Source: Chitinophagaceae bacterium
GTDB taxonomy: Bacteria > Bacteroidota > Bacteroidia > Chitinophagales > Chitinophagaceae
Assembly: GCA_024707305.1 (NCBI GenBank)
Contig: JANPZZ010000014.1
Coordinates: forward strand, 124,001-188,000
Direction of reading: 5' to 3'
DNA: 64,000 nt
Shown: positions 52,304 through 60,459 of the stretch, piece after piece
How the letters are laid out: every line of letters begins with the position of its first letter
Numbering within the stretch: the stretch's first letter is position 1
The notes under the pieces: generated by a model
Database searches by the model: none
Told to the model about the DNA's origin: nothing
The model's input: the letters and a program-made list of their open reading frames with translations, nothing else
Program-made: the position numbers and the translations under genes

Positions 52304-53352
52304 ATGCTCGCATTTATTTCCCGAAAACTGGCCTACGGCATCCTGGTTTTACTGGGCGTGGTGATCGTAGTGTTCTTTTTGTTCCAGGGACTGGGCGATC
52401 CTGCGAGAATGGTTTTGGGGCAATCCGGCGATGAAAAAACGATGGAGAATATCCGCCGCGAACTGTATCTCGACCAGCCGAAATGGAAACAATTCTTACT
52501 TTATCTCAATGATATTTCTCCAATTGCGGTTCATTCTAAACAGGAGATTAAAGACAAACAATTAAAAGGCTGGTTTGTGGGTGGCGAAACGCAAGTGGGG
52601 TTGAAATTACCTTACCTGCGCAGGTCCTATCAAACAAGGCGCGAAGTTGGTTCGGTGTTGCTCGATGCGTTACCGGGAACCATCATGCTTGCTGCGGGCG
52701 CCATGTTAATCGCGATTGTAATTGGTATTCCATTGGGCGTAGTAGCAGCCGTTAAAAAAGATACCTGGCTCGATCAATCTGCTATCTTCTCTAGTATTCT
52801 CGGTATCTCGGCTCCCAGTTTTTTTATGGGGATCATCATTGCGTATTTGTTTGGATTCTTATGGAGTAGCTGGACGGGACTCAGCATTTCCGGCAGTTGG
52901 TATATTGTGGATGAAATAACAGGGGAGAAGCGACTGGCTTTGCAGAACCTGTTGTTGCCGGCAATAACACTCGGCATTCGACCTTTAGCAATTATCACGC
53001 AGCTCACACGAAGTGCGATGTTGGATGTGCTGAACCAGGATTTCATTCGCACTGCATATGCCAAAGGTGCCAGTCGCACGCGTGTGATCTGGCGGCATGC
53101 ACTTCGCAATGCACTTAACCCGGTTATCACAGCCGTTACGGGTTGGTTTGCTGAATTACTCGCGGGTGCATTTTTCGTTGAATATATTTTTGGCTTGCAG
53201 GGCATCGGTAAAGTCACTGTAGACGCGCTGGAGAAAAAATGACTATCCAATTGTGATGGGCTCGGTATTGATCGCGGCTTGTTTTTTTTGTGCTGGTAAA
53301 TATACTGGCAGACGTTCTTTACAGCGTGGTCGATCCACGTGTGAGAAAATGA
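52304..53352 (+). CDS. OppB/DppB-type ABC transporter permease (two frame breaks)
   Basis: 348 aa after repair, six membrane helices. The N-terminal FISRKLAYGILVLLGVVIVV, GDPARMVLGQ and the EAA-loop region RTAYAKGASRTRVIWRHALR identify a peptide/nickel permease. Extra A at 53234-53239 and extra T at 53282-53289: repaired C-terminus VDALEKNDYPIVMGSVLIAA ... VDPRVRK. Its TGA stop lies inside the first unit of an 8-bp repeat array. No ATPase, second permease or binding protein is adjacent. Confidence 0.87.
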
Positions 53353-53541
53353 GGAAATGTGGAAATGTGAAAATGAGAGATCGATTCAAGTGCATGCAAA
53401 ATGTGCTAATATGGCAATATGACAATGTGAAAATGTAGAAATTAGAATTCTTCCTACGGGCCGAAGCTTTCTTAATTTTTCACATTTACATATTTTCATA
53501 TTTTCACATTTTCTCATTTCCTCATTTTCACATTTTCTCAT
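53343..53541. repeat. Inverted pair of 8-bp arrays between convergent genes
   Basis: Forward units (GAGAAAAT, GAGGAAAT, GTGGAAAT) at 53343-53370 and 53425-53440, a core containing CCTACGGGCCGAAGC, then inverted units (CACATTTAC, ATTTTCTC, CATTTCCTC) at 53478-53541. Both convergent genes have their stop codons inside array units, and each array points in the direction of its own gene. Confidence 0.88.
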
Positions 53542-53817
53542 TTCACTTCCACATCCCTAATCACTATTCGCCCCATTGCTTCATTCACGCGTTGGATGAT
53601 TTTTTCTTTCTGGTAAACGAGTTCATGCCGCAGCGGGCCAACCTGTGTAGTAATGACGAGCTTGTCGCCGAAGATTTGTAATTTCTCTGTGTAGCGGGCT
53701 ACCGTTTTGCCCATCACTTTTCCCATACCTCTTCTATCTGCAGGCCTGTATATCACCTTTCAGTCTGCTTTTATTCAGGAACTGTTGTATTGCGTCGCGC
53801 ATTGAGTATTCACCCAT
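53538..53817 (-). CDS. DUF721 (DciA-like) protein (two frame breaks)
   Basis: 93 aa after repair. MGEYSMRDAIQQFLNKSRLK at the start, EEVWEKVMGKTVARYTEKLQ, LVITTQVGPLRHELVYQKEK and an end RIVIRDVEVK match the short Bacteroidota DUF721 proteins, related to the DciA helicase-loading factor. One base is missing at 53743-53744 (GG) and one at 53718-53721 (T4). It lies next to recF on the same strand, as is common, supporting a replication or repair link. Confidence 0.78.
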
Positions 53818-53849
53818 GGCACAAATGTAAGGAAACCGTTGAGGAGAAA

Positions 53850-54105
53850 TAATGTGAAAATGAGGAAATGAGGAAATGGGGAAATGAGGGAAATGAGAAA
53901 ATGTGAAAATATGAAAATATGTAAATGTGAAAAGTGGAAATTGGATAAGTATGCATTGAACTTGTTTTTTTTTTCTTTTTCACATTGTTTCACTTTAACA
54001 TTTGACGCTTGCCGTTTCACGTTTGCCGTTTGCCGTTTCACGTTTGCCGTTTGCCGTTTCACGCTTGCCGTTTCACGCTTGCCGCGTCGCGCTTGCCCAC
54101 GTGCT
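53850..54105. repeat. Composite repeat between recF and DUF721 genes
   Basis: Forward 8-bp units (GTGAAAAT, GAGGAAAT; 53850-53935), a T-rich core, then inverted units (TCACATTGTTTCACTTTAAC) and about eleven inverted 7-mers GCCGTTT/CACGTTT (54003-54085) that run to just before the recF stop on the minus strand. Confidence 0.88.
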
Positions 54106-54107
54106 CG

Positions 54108-55189
54108 TCAGGTAGTTAGAATTACAAAATTCACAGCCAACGCCTCCAAATGCTCCTTCAGTCTCTCCGCATTTGTATCTGTAATAAAAATCTGTCCTTT
54201 GTTTTGAATACAAACCCTCTCGAGGAGATTGCGGATGCGGTTTTCGTCGAGCTTTTCGAAGATATCATCTAAAAGCAGGAGAGGAGGGAAGCCTTTTTCC
54301 TGCGCAAGCGATTCCATCTCTGCGAGTTTCAATGCAAACAATAAACTCTTTCGTTGTCCCTGTGAGGCGACCGATTTGAAAGGCTGGTTATGAAAGCGGA
54401 TTTCAAGCTCATCGCGGTGAATACCTGCCGTACTTCTCCCTGCAGAAAGATCGCGTGTGCGATTTTGTTGCAGCAGATCTGCAAAATCGGTTTCCAGCAA
54501 CTGGCTTTCATAAATCAATTGTATGTCTTCCGGCTGTTGCGCGATTTCCTGATACATGTGCTTTACTGCAGGAAGAAAGCCTACGAGGAATTGTCTTCGT
54601 TTGTTGAACACGTATTGCGCTGGCGCCAGCAGCTGCTCGTCCAGTACATCCAGAACGGACGTATCAGACTGCCGGTTTTCAGCCATCGATTTCAACAATG
54701 AGTTGCGTTGCTGTAATACCTTATTGTAGGTAATGAGATGCTGTAAATATTCAGCATCGAGTTGCGACAGCAACGAGTCCATGAACCGGCGGCGTTCTTC
54801 GCTGGTGCCGGTGACGAGCACGGCATCATCCGGCGCAATGATCACGCAAGGGTAGCGTCCAATATGCCGCGCAAAACGGTCGTATGCCTGATCGTTTATT
54901 TTAAATTCTTTTTTCCATTTTCCCGGAGAATACAGACGGTTTTTTCTGTTTGGCCATTAAGCTCGAAGCTGCCTTCAATCCGAAATCCCGAGCGGCCCTG
55001 TTGCACATTCGACGCATCGAGGCGGGTAAAATAGCTTTTCGTAAAGCAGAGGTAATAGATCGCATCCAGCAGGTTGGTTTTGCCAGTGCCATTGTTGCCA
55101 CAAATGCCAATCACCTGGCTATCGAACCGGAATGTTCGATTGCTGTAGTTTTTGAATTGTAAAACGGAGATTGCTGACAACCTGAGCAT
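54108..55189 (-). CDS. recF: DNA replication/repair protein RecF (one frame break)
   Basis: About 360 aa after repair. MLRLSAISVLQFKNYSNRTF, Walker A GNNGTGKTNLLDAIYYL, ABC signature VASQGQRKSLLFALKLAE and Walker B PLLLLDDIFEKLDENR. RecF binds single-strand gaps and helps load RecA. One base is missing in T6/A6 at 54909-54914: the repaired junction reads RENGKKEFKINDQAYDRF. Start at 55189, because the longer frame upstream is only repeat sequence. Confidence 0.94.
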
Positions 55190-55204
55190 GGTGCAAGATA
55201 AGTC

Positions 55205-55620
55205 GTGATGCGGCAAATGGCAAGCGTGAAAATCGGCAAACGGCAAGCGGCAAGCGGCAAACGGCAAACGGCAAACGTGAAAAACGTCAGCCGTGAGAAT
55301 TGCAAACAGTAAATGTGAACTTCGTCGCTACGGGACGAAGAATAAATTCATTGAAAACCCGGAACTCATTCGCCGAGTACAAAGATGTTTTCCGGTTCCC
55401 TGAACGCGAATACGATCTCCGCGGGCTCCGCGAGGACCTCAGCGCACTCCGCGTGAAAAACGGCAATCGGCAGGCGGCAAACGTGAAAAGATACCCCCGT
55501 AATGTGCCCCTATTTCGTCTCAGCACCTTGGTTGCAGACTACGCTAAACTACAATTTCACGCTTGCCGTTTGCCGTTTGCCGCTTACCGATTTTCACCTT
55601 TCACGCTATTCACTAAATTC
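55205..55620. repeat. Composite repeat between recF and pdhA
   Basis: Forward CGGCAAA/CGGCAAG 7-mers (55210-55280), a hairpin CTTCGTC/GACGAAG (55318-55341), a piece of the long unit (CTCCGCGGGCTCCGCGAGG, CTCAGCGCACTCCGCGTG; 55409-55455), more forward CGGCAA 7-mers (55458-55485), then inverted TTGCCG 7-mers (55558-55590). It fills most of the 461-bp gap between divergent genes. Confidence 0.87.
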
Positions 55621-55623
55621 CCC

Positions 55624-55631
55624 TATTTTTG
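55624..55631 (+). promoter_or_regulatory. -7 box TATTTTTG of pdhA
   Basis: Exact match 19 bp upstream of the GTG start at 55651, immediately after the repeat element ends. Confidence 0.5.
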
Positions 55632-55650
55632 CAACTCAAATTTTTCGCCT

Positions 55651-56647
55651 GTGGCTGCCAAATTTTCAAAAGAAACCTACCTGTACTGGTATGAGCTGAT
55701 GCAGCTCATTCGCCAGTTTGAGTTAATGGCCGAAGAGAAGTACAAAATGGAAGGCAAAATCCGTGGTTTTTTCCATGCCTATATCGGGCAGGAAGCAATT
55801 GCCGCCGGATGTATGACCGCTACCAAACCCGAAGACCTGTTTATCACCGCGTATCGCGATCACGGACTTGCAATTGCCAAAGGCGTTTCTGTAGACAGCT
55901 GTATGGCAGAGCTTTATGGAAAAGCTACCGGTTGTGCAAAAGGAAAGGGCGGAAGCATGCACTTCTTTGGTAAAAAAGAGAACTTTTATGGTGGACATGG
56001 TATCGTAGGTGCGCAAATTGGCACAGGTACCGGTCTGGCATTTGCGGAAAAAATACCGCGGAACCGATTCTGTGGTTCTTTGCTATTTCGGTGATGGCGC
56101 CGCCCGCCAGGGTATCCTGCATGAGTCATTCAACCTCGCCATGCTCTGGAAACTCCCCGTAATCTATATCTGCGAGAATAACAATTATGCCATGGGTACG
56201 TCCGTACAACGTACGTCCAATGTGCATGATATTTATAAACTGGCGGATGCTTATGAAATGCCTTCTGATGTAGTGGACGGCATGCAGGCTGAGCTGGTGC
56301 ATGAAAGCGTTTCACGCGCGGTAAAACGTGCACGTGAAGGCGGCGGTCCTACTTTAATTGAAATTAAAACATACCGCTATAAAGGTCACTCAATCAGCGA
56401 TCCACAAAAATATCGTACCAAGGAAGAAGTAGAGGAATACCGCGCGAAAGACCCGATTACCCTGGTTCGTAACACCATTCTGGAAAACCAAATGGCAACC
56501 GAAGAGGACCTGGCAGCAATTGACGCACGCGTAGACGAAATGGTGGTGGGCTCTGTAAAATTTGCAGAAGAAAGCCCCTGGCCGGATGATGATGAAGTGC
56601 TGAAAGACGTATATGTGGATCAGAATTATCCTTTTATAACCGACTAA
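55651..56647 (+). CDS. pdhA: Pyruvate dehydrogenase E1 component, alpha subunit (one frame break)
   Basis: 331 aa after repair. From a GTG start: MAAKFSKETYLYWYELMQLI. IRGFFHAYIGQEAIAAGCM, TAYRDHGLAIAKGV and GKGGSMHFFGKKENFYGGHG follow. The thiamine-diphosphate motif is CYFGDGAARQGILHESFNLA ... ENNNYAMGT. It decarboxylates pyruvate in the lipoate-dependent dehydrogenase complex. The frame breaks in A6 at 56048-56053 with one extra A: repaired FAEKYRGTDSVVLCYF. The beta subunit is not in the next position. Confidence 0.93.
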
Positions 56648-56713
56648 CCCAATCGCCATCTTCCGATGGCTTGAGGATATAAATCACAAAAATTACAATT
56701 TACAACACTTAAA

Positions 56714-57400
56714 ATGGCAGACAATAAAACCACGCCGCTGGAAAATAGCGAAGTTGCAGTGGCAAAGGCGAAAGATTTTTGGACCAAGAACAGTAAAATG
56801 ATCCTGGGTGTAGGCGGTGGCTTACTCGTACTTGTGATCGGTTTTTATGTATACCGCAATTTCTTCCAGAAGCCAAAAGAAGAAAAAGCAATGGCCAGCC
56901 TGTACAAGGCAGAAGAATATTACCGTATGGATTCAGCGAACCTGGCCCTCAATGGCGATGGTTCCAGCAATCCCGGTTTGCTCACCATCATCAACAAATA
57001 CAGCGGAACCAAAGCTGCAAACCTCGCTCATTTCTATGCAGGTGCCTGCTATATCCAGTTGGATGATAATGATAACGCGATCAAACATCTGAAAGATTTT
57101 AGTTCCGAATCAAAACAAGTACAACAACGTGCTTACCTGTTGCTGGGTGATGCTTATGCAGACAAAGGCGAACACAAGCAGGCACTGGATTATTATAAAA
57201 AATCGGCGAATCATTTTGTAGAAGACGAGAACGCAAGCGCTGAAGCATTGTTCCGTGCTGCAGCAATCGCAGAAGTTTTGAACGACAATGCTGAAGCGGT
57301 GAAACTCTACACACAACTGAAAGAGAAATACCGTAGCAGTCCTCGTGGACAGGAAGTAGATGTGTACCTGGCAAAACTGGGCGCATTGAATGTGGACTAA
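56714..57400 (+). CDS. TPR protein with one membrane anchor
   Basis: 228 aa. A cytoplasmic N-terminus, one transmembrane helix (MILGVGGGLLVLVIGFYVY) and then TPR-like repeats (ANLAHFYAGACYIQLDDNDN, RAYLLLGDAYADKGEHKQAL, LFRAAAIAEVLNDNAEAVKL). Resembles YfgM-type periplasmic scaffold proteins. Partner unknown. RibH follows 59 bp downstream on the same strand. Confidence 0.83.
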   Translation: MADNKTTPLENSEVAVAKAKDFWTKNSKMILGVGGGLLVLVIGFYVYRNFFQKPKEEKAMASLYKAEEYYRMDSANLALNGDGSSNPGLLTIINKYSGTKAANLAHFYAGACYIQLDDNDNAIKHLKDFSSESKQVQQRAYLLLGDAYADKGEHKQALDYYKKSANHFVEDENASAEALFRAAAIAEVLNDNAEAVKLYTQLKEKYRSSPRGQEVDVYLAKLGALNVD

Positions 57401-57459
57401 GAATTGTCAGGCGTTCATCGCTATTCGCCATTTGTTAACTTTACCTCACAAAAACAAAT

Positions 57460-57961
57460 ATGGCCGATATCAGCAATAGTAAATTATTACATAACGAAGC
57501 AGGCATTCTCCACCCCGAGAGTGCCTGTATCGTTATTGTGAAAGACAGAATGGAATGCAGCGATTGTAGACGAGCTCGAGCGCAGCGCGGTACAACACCT
57601 GGAAGCAAAAGGCATTGGTAAAATCATCCGTCTTACCGTTCCGGGAGCAGTAGAGTTGCCGTTTGCGATCCGTCAGTACTGGGAGCGCAAATCGGGTACG
57701 GATGAACATCCTTCCGCGTTTATCGCGCTGGGATGCGTTGTGCGCGGAGATACGCCTCATTTTGAATATGTGTGCCAGTCGGTAACGCAGGGCATTACGC
57801 AACTAAACCTGCAGCTTCCTGTTCCCACCGTCTTCGGTGTACTCACCGTCAACACCGACGAACAGGCGCAGGAACGCATTGGTGGTAAACATGGACACAA
57901 AGGAGAGGAAGCAGCTATCACGGCTTTAAAGATGGTGGCATTAAATCAATTACTTTCCTGA
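57460..57961 (+). CDS. ribH: 6,7-dimethyl-8-ribityllumazine synthase (one frame break)
   Basis: 166 aa after repair. The repaired start reads ILHPESACIVIVKTEWNAAI. Next come LTVPGAVELPFAIRQYW, FIALGCVVRGDTPHFEYVCQ, FGVLTVNTDEQAQERIGG and the C-terminal HGHKGEEAAITALKM. It makes the riboflavin precursor lumazine. The extra base lies near 57543-57551 and, unlike the others, is not in a clear homopolymer. The stop is followed after about 20 bp by an 8-bp array. Confidence 0.92.
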
Positions 57962-57984
57962 GAGCGGAGAGACAGAGGTCAATG

Positions 57985-58225
57985 TGGAAATGTGGAAATG
58001 TGACAATGAGGAAATGAGGGAATGTGGAAATGTGGAAATGAGGAAATGAGGAAATGTGGGAATGTGGAAATGAGAAAATGAGAAAATGTGAAAATGATTT
58101 AATTCCCATTGTCATATTTGCATATTGTCATACTAGCACATTTTGCATGAACTTTATAACGCCAGCATTTTCTCATTTACACATTTTCTCATTTACACAT
58201 TTTCTCATTTACACATTTTCACATT
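57985..58225. repeat. Inverted pair of 8-bp arrays between ribH and the LutA-like gene
   Basis: Forward GTGGAAAT/GAGGAAAT/GAGAAAAT units (57985-58096), a core, then inverted CATTTTCT/CATTTACA units (58155-58225) ending 10 bp before the next start codon. Confidence 0.88.
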
Positions 58226-58234
58226 TTACATTCT

Positions 58235-58951
58235 ATGCGAGTACAGCTTTTCATCCCTTGTTTCATCGACCAACTTTTTCCCGACACTGCGTTCAATATG
58301 ATCAAAGTGCTGGAAAAAGCTGGCTGTACTGTTGTGTACAATACCAACCAAACCTGTTGCGGGCAGCCTGCATTTAATGCAGGTTTTTGGGATGAATCAA
58401 AAACGGTTTGTACCAAATTCCTCAAAGACTTTAAGGGCACTGAACCAATTGTTGCACCGAGTGCCAGTTGCGTTGGGTTTGTCCGCAACTATTACGGCAA
58501 GCTCTTCGAAAACTCGTCTATGCACCATGATGTGGCAGATGTAGGTTCTCGCCTCTATGAATTCTCTGAATTTTTGATAAAAGTGTTGGGTAAAGATGAT
58601 TTTGGTGCTACGCTTGAAGGCACTGCTACTTATCACGACAGTTGCGCTGGCTTGCGCGAATGTCGTATAAAACAAGAGCCCAGGCAGTTGTTGTCGAAAG
58701 TTGCAGGACTTCAGTTAACTGAAATGAACGACGTAGAGACATGTTGTGGTTTTGGTGGTACGTTCTCTGTAAAATTTGATGGTATCTCCATTGGCATGGG
58801 CGAACAAAAAGTGGAGAATGCGATGGTCACCGGTGCGCAATACCTTATCTCCACCGACCATTCCTGCCTCATGCATCTCAAAGGTTATATTGATAAGAAA
58901 GGATACGATTTGCAGGTGTTACACCTGGCGGATGTGCTTGCGATGTTTTGA
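58235..58951 (+). CDS. LutA/YkgE-like (Fe-S)-binding protein with CCG domains
   Basis: 238 aa. Two cysteine-rich CCG domains: NQTCCGQPAFNAGFWDE with SASCVGFV, and ATYHDSCAGLRECRIK with VETCCGFGGTFSVKFDG and STDHSCLMHL. This is the heterodisulfide-reductase-like subunit found in lactate utilisation (LutA) and glycolate oxidase complexes. LutB and LutC are not next to it, so the electron-transfer partner is unknown. Its stop TGA begins the following TCGATGA repeat. Confidence 0.87.
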   Translation: MRVQLFIPCFIDQLFPDTAFNMIKVLEKAGCTVVYNTNQTCCGQPAFNAGFWDESKTVCTKFLKDFKGTEPIVAPSASCVGFVRNYYGKLFENSSMHHDVADVGSRLYEFSEFLIKVLGKDDFGATLEGTATYHDSCAGLRECRIKQEPRQLLSKVAGLQLTEMNDVETCCGFGGTFSVKFDGISIGMGEQKVENAMVTGAQYLISTDHSCLMHLKGYIDKKGYDLQVLHLADVLAMF

Positions 58952-59103
58952 TCGATGATCGATGGTCGATGATCGATGGTCGATGAAGCGTGTGCGTTTT
59001 TTGCAAGCCATCCCGAAGGGACGGAATATCTGTAGAACCACCCATCCACCCATCCACCATCACCCATCTTCCCCTCCACCCTCCACCATCACCCTCCACC
59101 CAT
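58951..59103. repeat. Composite period-7 repeat with hairpin core
   Basis: Forward TCGATGA/TCGATGG 7-mers (58951-58985), a core GTGTGCGTTTTTTGCAAGCC with hairpin ATCCCGAAGGGACGG (59009-59024) and ATATCTGTAGAACC, then inverted CCACCCAT/CCACCATCACC units (59038-59103). It abuts and replaces the 3' end of the DUF4349 gene. Confidence 0.87.
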
Positions 59104-59673
59104 GCCTCTTCCATATTCTTCGCACCCTGCATGAGTTGCAAATAGCGATCACGCATCGAGCGGCGCACTTCCAGCCGCGCATTTACATCCACTAACTCTG
59201 TACTTATATCCTACGACTGAATATTGATGTTGTTGATCGATATTGTCTTTTTCCGACATCAGTGCCACCGCCTGCTCAAACATGTCGACGGGAACTTTCA
59301 GTGTAAGTGATGCTGATAATTTATAAGTGCCGGAAGTAAATTGTTCATTGGCAACATAACCTCCCAATTGACGAATGGCTGTGCGCAATTCGCTGCTGTA
59401 GAGTTTTACATCCTTTACCTCCGTTTCTATATTCGCTGTTCTGATGATTTTCCGATCCCAATCTGTAAATGAAGCAGGAGTGGGTGTTGAGTGGGAAGTA
59501 ATTTGTTTTTTCTTATCGTTGGGTTGCTGATCATTTTCCTCTTCTGTATCGGGAGTATAACTCACTTTATCTATTTTATACTCCTCTTGCTTTTGATCAG
59601 ATTCGATTGCCTGGTTGCAGGCATGGCAGAGCAGGGCAATGGCGACTAACGCCCAGCAGTAAATCGTTTTTGT
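59103..59673 (-). pseudogene. DUF4349 lipoprotein gene, truncated by repeat
   Basis: On the minus strand a lipoprotein-like N-terminus (ALVAIALLCHACNQAIESD) leads into DUF4349 sequence: DRKIIRTANIETEVKDVKLY, IRQLGGYVANEQFTSGTYKL, LTLKVPVDMFEQAVALMSE. After removing one extra G/C at 59210-59211 it continues QHQYSVVDISTELVDVNARL to AKNMEEA. There the family sequence stops and the frame enters the period-7 array. The C-terminal coiled coil and membrane part expected for DUF4349 are missing. No ATG, GTG or TTG start is found in frame upstream of the signal sequence. Confidence 0.7.
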
Positions 59674-59748
59674 AAAAGGTAACCAGTGTGCAGTAAAAAT
59701 TACCCGTTAGTAGTATGGAAAGTAAAAGGATGGGGTGGGGAAAAAACA

Positions 59749-59782
59749 AAAACGGGTAAGGCCATTGGCTCTACCCGTTGAA
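59749..59782 (-). terminator. Terminator after the YegP gene
   Basis: Stem AACGGGTA (59751-59758) / TACCCGTT (59772-59779), with a T-rich tail when read on the minus strand. Confidence 0.82.
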
Positions 59783-59801
59783 TTTTTTCGGCGCAGGATA
59801 T

Positions 59802-60128
59802 TTATTCTTCTGCAACAGTTGCATCCGGCGCATTCTTTTTCACTGACTCGATACCATTATCCCTGGCAGCGGCCGATTCGTACATCTCGCTTGTACCAAT
59901 CACCTGGCCATTTCCTGCCTTCAGATTGAAATAATGTTTTCCATTTTTTGAAGTGAGACGATCATACTTACTGTCGTCCGGTGCATTTTTCCGAACGGAT
60001 TCAATTCCATTATCTCTTGCAGCAGCAGTAGTATAACCTTCGCTACTGAGAATCGTCTGACCATTGTCTGCCTTCAGATTGAAGTAGTACTGGCCATCTT
60101 TACCTGTTTTAGTTACAAATTTTCCCAT
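59802..60128 (-). CDS. YegP-family protein (two DUF1508 repeats)
   Basis: 108 aa made of two near-identical halves, FVTKTGKDGQYYFNLKADNG ... ARDNGIESVRKNAP and DRLTSKNGKHYFNLKAGNGQ ... ARDNGIESVKKNAP. This is the YegP/DUF1508 tandem fold, small and soluble, function unknown. The start is at MGKFVTK. The 240 bp upstream contain no recognisable gene. Confidence 0.9.
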   Translation of the reverse strand: MGKFVTKTGKDGQYYFNLKADNGQTILSSEGYTTAAARDNGIESVRKNAPDDSKYDRLTSKNGKHYFNLKAGNGQVIGTSEMYESAAARDNGIESVKKNAPDATVAEE

Positions 60129-60374
60129 TGCATTAATTTTCAAACAATTTAGTATTTGTGTTTGAAGTAATAAAAGATGGAATATAAAACCTTTCACAGG
60201 ATGGCGCTGAATGATAAACTAGCCAGCGAAAGAGTTTCATTTGTATTGGAGAGTAATAAACCGAATTGTAGATTTTATTCTTTTGTAGCAAAAACGTCAG
60301 GTTTGACCTGACAAAATGAGTATAAAATATCACTTTTTAGCTTTTGCGTAGAAATGTACAATCGAGAAGACAGA

Positions 60375-60424
60375 ATTGGATTCAAACCAATGACCTTCCC
60401 GACTAGAGTCGGGATGCTCTATTC
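60375..60424 (-). pseudogene. tRNA-Arg remnant with replaced anticodon arm
   Basis: Reading the minus strand, the 10 bases GAATAGAGCA and a 22-base block starting AGGTCATTGGTTTGAATCCA (T-arm region) are identical to the tRNA-Arg at 60460-60533. The anticodon arm between them is replaced by the hairpin TCCCGACTCTAGTCGGGA. Both acceptor-stem halves and most of the D-arm are missing, so it cannot be a functional tRNA. Confidence 0.75.
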
Positions 60425-60432
60425 AAAGCAAA

Positions 60433-60453
60433 AGCCGTCTCAATGAGACGGCT
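60433..60453 (-). terminator. Terminator of tRNA-Arg
   Basis: Stem AGCCGTCT / AGACGGCT with a 5-nt loop, just downstream of the minus-strand tRNA and followed by TTTTGCTTTG. Confidence 0.8.
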
Positions 60454-60459
60454 CTATTG

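Noticed and set aside
53746..53756. Separate small gene starting MIYRPADRRGMGKVMG
   Set aside because: It is the third-frame part of the DUF721 gene; adding two missing bases restores the family N-terminus.
55300..55650. N-terminal extension of PdhA from 55300
   Set aside because: The extension is translated repeat sequence (CRLPFAA-like residues); the GTG at 55651 begins the conserved protein and follows a promoter box.
60375..60424. A second functional tRNA
   Set aside because: No acceptor stem or D-arm and a non-tRNA anticodon hairpin.
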